Source: Kordiimonadaceae bacterium
GTDB taxonomy: Bacteria > Pseudomonadota > Alphaproteobacteria > Sphingomonadales > Kordiimonadaceae
Length of the DNA: 8,506 nt
NCBI GenBank assembly: GCA_016763495.1
Contig: JAESTR010000135.1
Coordinates: 1-8,506, forward strand
Reading direction: 5' to 3'
Shown: positions 6,602-8,506 of the stretch, piece after piece
Position numbering within the stretch: position 1 is the stretch's first letter
Layout of the letters: every line of letters begins with the position of its first letter
Made by a program: the position numbers and the translations under genes
The notes under the pieces: generated by a model
The model's input: the letters and a program-made list of their open reading frames with translations, nothing else
What the model was told of the DNA's origin: nothing
The model's database searches: none

Positions 6602-7449
6602 CCGAATTCCGCTCCCTGTTCATCGACAAAAGGAACCTTTGAAACGATTTCTTCAGATAGACCCATTTGCTCAACTAAAAAACCAATTAAGTCAGATGGC
6701 TCTATTGGTTCGGCTGTTAAATCGCCCTTTGAATCCACACGGAGAATATTACCGCGGCCATAGGTTAAAATACCTTCGCCGCGATTGCGCCTTATATAAA
6801 GGGACGTGTTAAATAGGCTAAACTCTTTGGTTTTCTCATACCGCTCTGAGAAATATTCGTAGGTTAGCCCATCGTATTTAATGTCGATTTCGATTGGTGT
6901 TCGCGAATGACCGGGACGCCACCAAACATGACCATCACCTTTGCACCAGATACCATAAGCCTCGTTGGCGGTTTTTGTCTCCTGCCCTTCAATCAATTCC
7001 AACGCTGCTTCTGAAGCAATGCCCGGATCAACGTAAAGCCGACGACCGTCCAAATGCACAATCATTGAACCGTGATTAGGGTCCATAGGGTCATTGCATT
7101 CCAACATCTGGCCAGCAACGCGCTCCACATTAAAACCGGTAAGTTCAAGCACCCCAACCAAAGCCTCACCACTAGGCCAGCAGCTACCTGATGTGCCGTG
7201 CTTCAGCCAGGAATCAATAAATGTGTTTGGATCCATCACCGGCAATGGCCCGCTGCTACCGTCAGTGAAATAGATGCGCTTTAAGACGTTGTCATATCCG
7301 ACATCACGGCACCAAACTTTAAAGATAGCGTTGAGCGTGTCCTCTGTCGCTGGCGGTTTTTTGCTATATCCGACCCGATCTAAGAACCGTTCGTAAACAT
7401 CTTCCCGTAGAACAGTTGACGTTTGTTTTCCTGAATTTAAATTCCCCAT
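6598..7449 (-). CDS. Arylamine N-acetyltransferase (NAT) family protein, divergent
   Basis: A complete 283-residue protein of the NAT family, near the usual 270-290. NATs move an acyl group from acyl-CoA to an arylamine, or form amides, through a Cys-His-Asp triad. Here Cys90 (GTSGSCWPS), His126 (PNHGSM) and Asp141 (YVDPGI) keep family spacing (36 and 15 residues; about 38 and 15 in classical NATs). The usual R-G-G-x-C-x-E around the cysteine is replaced by S-G-S-C-W-P, so acyl donor and acceptor may differ. The ATG at 7449 has GAGGAG 10 nt upstream (7460-7465); a GTG immediately before it, or an ATG at 7527, are less likely. It is the first gene of the dioxygenase operon, overlapping the alpha gene by ATGA, and is divergent from an extradiol dioxygenase gene. 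A role in acylating or deacylating a nitrogen-bearing substrate is inference. A transglutaminase-like relative with another reaction remains possible. Confidence 0.82.
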   Translation of the reverse strand: MGNLNSGKQTSTVLREDVYERFLDRVGYSKKPPATEDTLNAIFKVWCRDVGYDNVLKRIYFTDGSSGPLPVMDPNTFIDSWLKHGTSGSCWPSGEALVGVLELTGFNVERVAGQMLECNDPMDPNHGSMIVHLDGRRLYVDPGIASEAALELIEGQETKTANEAYGIWCKGDGHVWWRPGHSRTPIEIDIKYDGLTYEYFSERYEKTKEFSLFNTSLYIRRNRGEGILTYGRGNILRVDSKGDLTAEPIEPSDLIGFLVEQMGLSEEIVSKVPFVDEQGAEFG

Positions 7450-7558
7450 CACGCGGTATCTCCTCACTTCAATATTGGTGCAACCATTTCGGAAGCCGCC
7501 AACAAAAACTAAGGCCAGGCATTCCATCTAAGACATGCATAGCGCGCAATTTACTGAA

Positions 7559-7578
7559 CCCATTAACAAGATTCGGAA
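7559..7578 (-). promoter_or_regulatory. Candidate operator shared with the receptor/AraC intergenic region
   Basis: Read on the minus strand, this 20-bp stretch agrees at 16 positions with 3364-3383 on the plus strand; consensus TTCCGAATnnTGTTAnTnGG. It sits about 110 bp upstream of the NAT-like start and 41 bp upstream of the candidate extradiol -35. Its presence in both divergent regions suggests a common regulator, most simply the AraC-type protein; this is not shown. Confidence 0.4.
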
Positions 7579-7596
7579 CCCACTATCAGTTTTCAG

Positions 7597-7611
7597 AATC
7601 ATTCAATGATT
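7597..7611. repeat. 15-bp palindrome AATCATT-C-AATGATT
   Basis: Perfect 7-bp arms around one central base, placed just upstream of the candidate -35 of the extradiol gene (7619). Position and symmetry suit a dimeric repressor or activator site. The sequence is AT-rich, so chance is possible. Confidence 0.4.
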
Positions 7612-7618
7612 TAAAGCA

Positions 7619-7648
7619 TTTACATGGGCTTTGACCCTTGCATACACT
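7619..7648 (+). promoter_or_regulatory. Candidate promoter of the extradiol dioxygenase gene
   Basis: TTTACA (7619-7624), an 18-nt spacer and TACACT (7643-7648, four of six matches). Transcription would start near 7655, about 60 nt before the ATG at 7716. An overlapping TTGACC (7631-7636) has no acceptable -10 at the right distance. Confidence 0.35.
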
Positions 7649-7715
7649 TCTTTTGCAGGCCTATTGGTTGGCAACCACTCAGCTTGGGAGTGCGATGTTA
7701 CATAGGGCCAAAAAT

Positions 7716-8506
7716 ATGGGTGTTTCACAGCTTGGGTATATAGGAATTGCGGTCACCGACCCTGAAGCATGGTTGGATATAGCCACTTCAGTTCTTGGAA
7801 TGCAGGTACGCCCACAACTTGAAGGCACCGATGTGCATTACTTGCGGCTAGATGACATGCATCACCGATTTGCTCTCTACCCATCTGACAAAGACGATGT
7901 CTTATATGCGGGATGGCAGGTACCAGATGAGCAAGACTTGGAAGAAATAACCGCCACATTAAATGCCGCCGGGATAACCACCACTGAAGGTTCTGCTGCA
8001 GAGTGTTCTGACCGACAAGTTTTTCGGTTGGTAAAGTTTCTTGACCCAGAAGGGTATGCCAACGAGCTGTTTGTTCGCCCAGTATATGACGCCCTGCCGT
8101 TCCACCCCAGCCTCCCAATTTCAGGCTTTGTTGCGGGGGATTTAGGCCTTGGCCATATCGTGCGCCACTATAAAGATCACCACGCAATGACCGCCTTCTA
8201 CCGCGACACTTTAGGCTTCAAAACATCTGATCACATCACGACAGATGATTTAGATGCCACATTTATGCATTGCAACCCACGCCACCACAGTTTTGCCTTG
8301 ATCAACGAAGCCATCGGCCACGTTGCCGGCGACACCAATCATTTTATGATCGAAGTGAAATCAATATCAGATGTAGGCCGCCTTTACGACATCGTAGTTG
8401 AGCGCAAGTTCCCCATTATCATGACCCTTGGCGAGCATTCCAACGATCATACGATGTCATTTTATTTTGTAAGCCCATCCGGTTTTGGCATTGAAGTAGG
8501 CACAAA
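7716..8506 (+). CDS. Extradiol ring-cleavage dioxygenase, BphC/HsaC type (3' end cut)
   Basis: 263 residues are visible; the gene runs off the right edge, probably lacking only about 30 codons. It is a type I two-domain extradiol dioxygenase (vicinal oxygen chelate fold) that cleaves a catechol next to its hydroxyls with Fe(II). Each half starts with the family motif: LGYIGIAVTDPEAW (6-19) and LGHIVRHYKD (145-154). Predicted metal ligands are His147, His209 (in TNHFMIEV) and Glu260 (GFGIEVG); second-sphere His191, His241, Asn243 and Tyr250 are present. In biphenyl-type BphC the ligands are His146, His210 and Glu260, so the match is close and the active site looks intact. An in-frame ATG at 7695, seven codons upstream, has GGGAG 4 nt before it; 7716 has AGGG at 8 nt and fits family N-termini better. 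Divergent from the NAT-dioxygenase operon, it probably acts after the Rieske enzyme. The exact catechol is unknown. Confidence 0.95.
   Translation, partial: MGVSQLGYIGIAVTDPEAWLDIATSVLGMQVRPQLEGTDVHYLRLDDMHHRFALYPSDKDDVLYAGWQVPDEQDLEEITATLNAAGITTTEGSAAECSDRQVFRLVKFLDPEGYANELFVRPVYDALPFHPSLPISGFVAGDLGLGHIVRHYKDHHAMTAFYRDTLGFKTSDHITTDDLDATFMHCNPRHHSFALINEAIGHVAGDTNHFMIEVKSISDVGRLYDIVVERKFPIIMTLGEHSNDHTMSFYFVSPSGFGIEVGT

Larger units (their letters stand above)
7450..7715. other. Divergent promoter region between NAT-like and extradiol genes
   Basis: 266 bp without a gene. It contains the shared element (7559-7578, minus strand), a TTCCGAA copy (7488-7494, minus strand), a 15-bp palindrome (7597-7611) and a candidate rightward promoter (7619-7648). 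I found no convincing -35/-10 pair for the NAT operon, which would fit an activator-dependent promoter. Confidence 0.6.

Noticed and set aside
6179..6763. Plus-strand open frame of 194 codons opposite the alpha-subunit and NAT-like genes
   Set aside because: It lies antisense to two clearly identified, motif-complete genes, shows no recognisable domain and has no good ribosome site; a shadow frame.
7450..7527. Upstream ATG (7527) as start of the NAT-like protein
   Set aside because: The extra 26 residues do not look like a NAT N-terminus, and GAGGAG sits 10 nt before the ATG at 7449; the upstream stretch is better read as promoter/leader.
7753..8187. Minus-strand open frame of 144 codons opposite the extradiol dioxygenase
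   Set aside because: The plus strand encodes a BphC-type enzyme with all ligands; the antisense frame resembles nothing.

Overview
The window looks like a catabolic (aromatic or N-heterocycle degradation) region of a Gram-negative bacterium, probably a pseudomonadote. The evidence is a large TonB-dependent outer-membrane receptor with the EEIIVTA-type TonB box common in Alpha- and Gammaproteobacteria, a two-subunit Rieske non-heme iron ring-hydroxylating dioxygenase, an extradiol ring-cleavage dioxygenase and an AraC-type regulator. Base composition is fairly balanced and gene packing is tight. I cannot name the genus. No RNA genes, insertion sequences, CRISPR arrays or disrupted genes were seen.

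Layout, left to right. (1) A leftward block holds the TonB-dependent receptor (788-3124), an AA_synth/DUF1185 family protein (191-763) and the start of an enamidase-like amidohydrolase (1-170, cut by the window edge). Gaps are only 20-24 bp, so this is probably one transcript. (2) A regulatory gap (3125-3657) has candidate promoters facing both ways and two abutting inverted repeats. (3) A rightward AraC-family regulator (3658-4653) follows. (4) A short convergent gap carries a 31-nt GA microsatellite. (5) A leftward, translationally overlapping operon encodes an arylamine N-acetyltransferase-like protein (6598-7449), the dioxygenase alpha subunit (5303-6601) and the beta subunit (4732-5316). 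(6) A 266-bp divergent promoter region has a 15-bp palindrome and a sequence matching one in the first regulatory gap. (7) A rightward BphC/HsaC-type extradiol dioxygenase starts at 7716 and is cut by the right edge.

How it may work together (inference). The receptor imports a substrate, the Rieske dioxygenase dihydroxylates its ring, and the extradiol enzyme opens the resulting catechol. The amidohydrolase, and perhaps the NAT-like protein, would deal with an amide, lactam or amine nitrogen. The AraC-type protein probably controls one or more of these transcripts, possibly through a 20-bp element (TTCCGAATnnTGTTAnTnGG) present once in each divergent intergenic region. Not seen in the window are the ferredoxin and reductase that power the dioxygenase, a cis-dihydrodiol dehydrogenase and a ring-fission hydrolase. 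The most notable arrangement is the NAT-family gene fused by a 4-bp ATGA overlap to a Rieske dioxygenase operon and divergent from an extradiol dioxygenase gene. This recalls the hsaC-nat linkage of mycobacterial steroid catabolism but has a different architecture.
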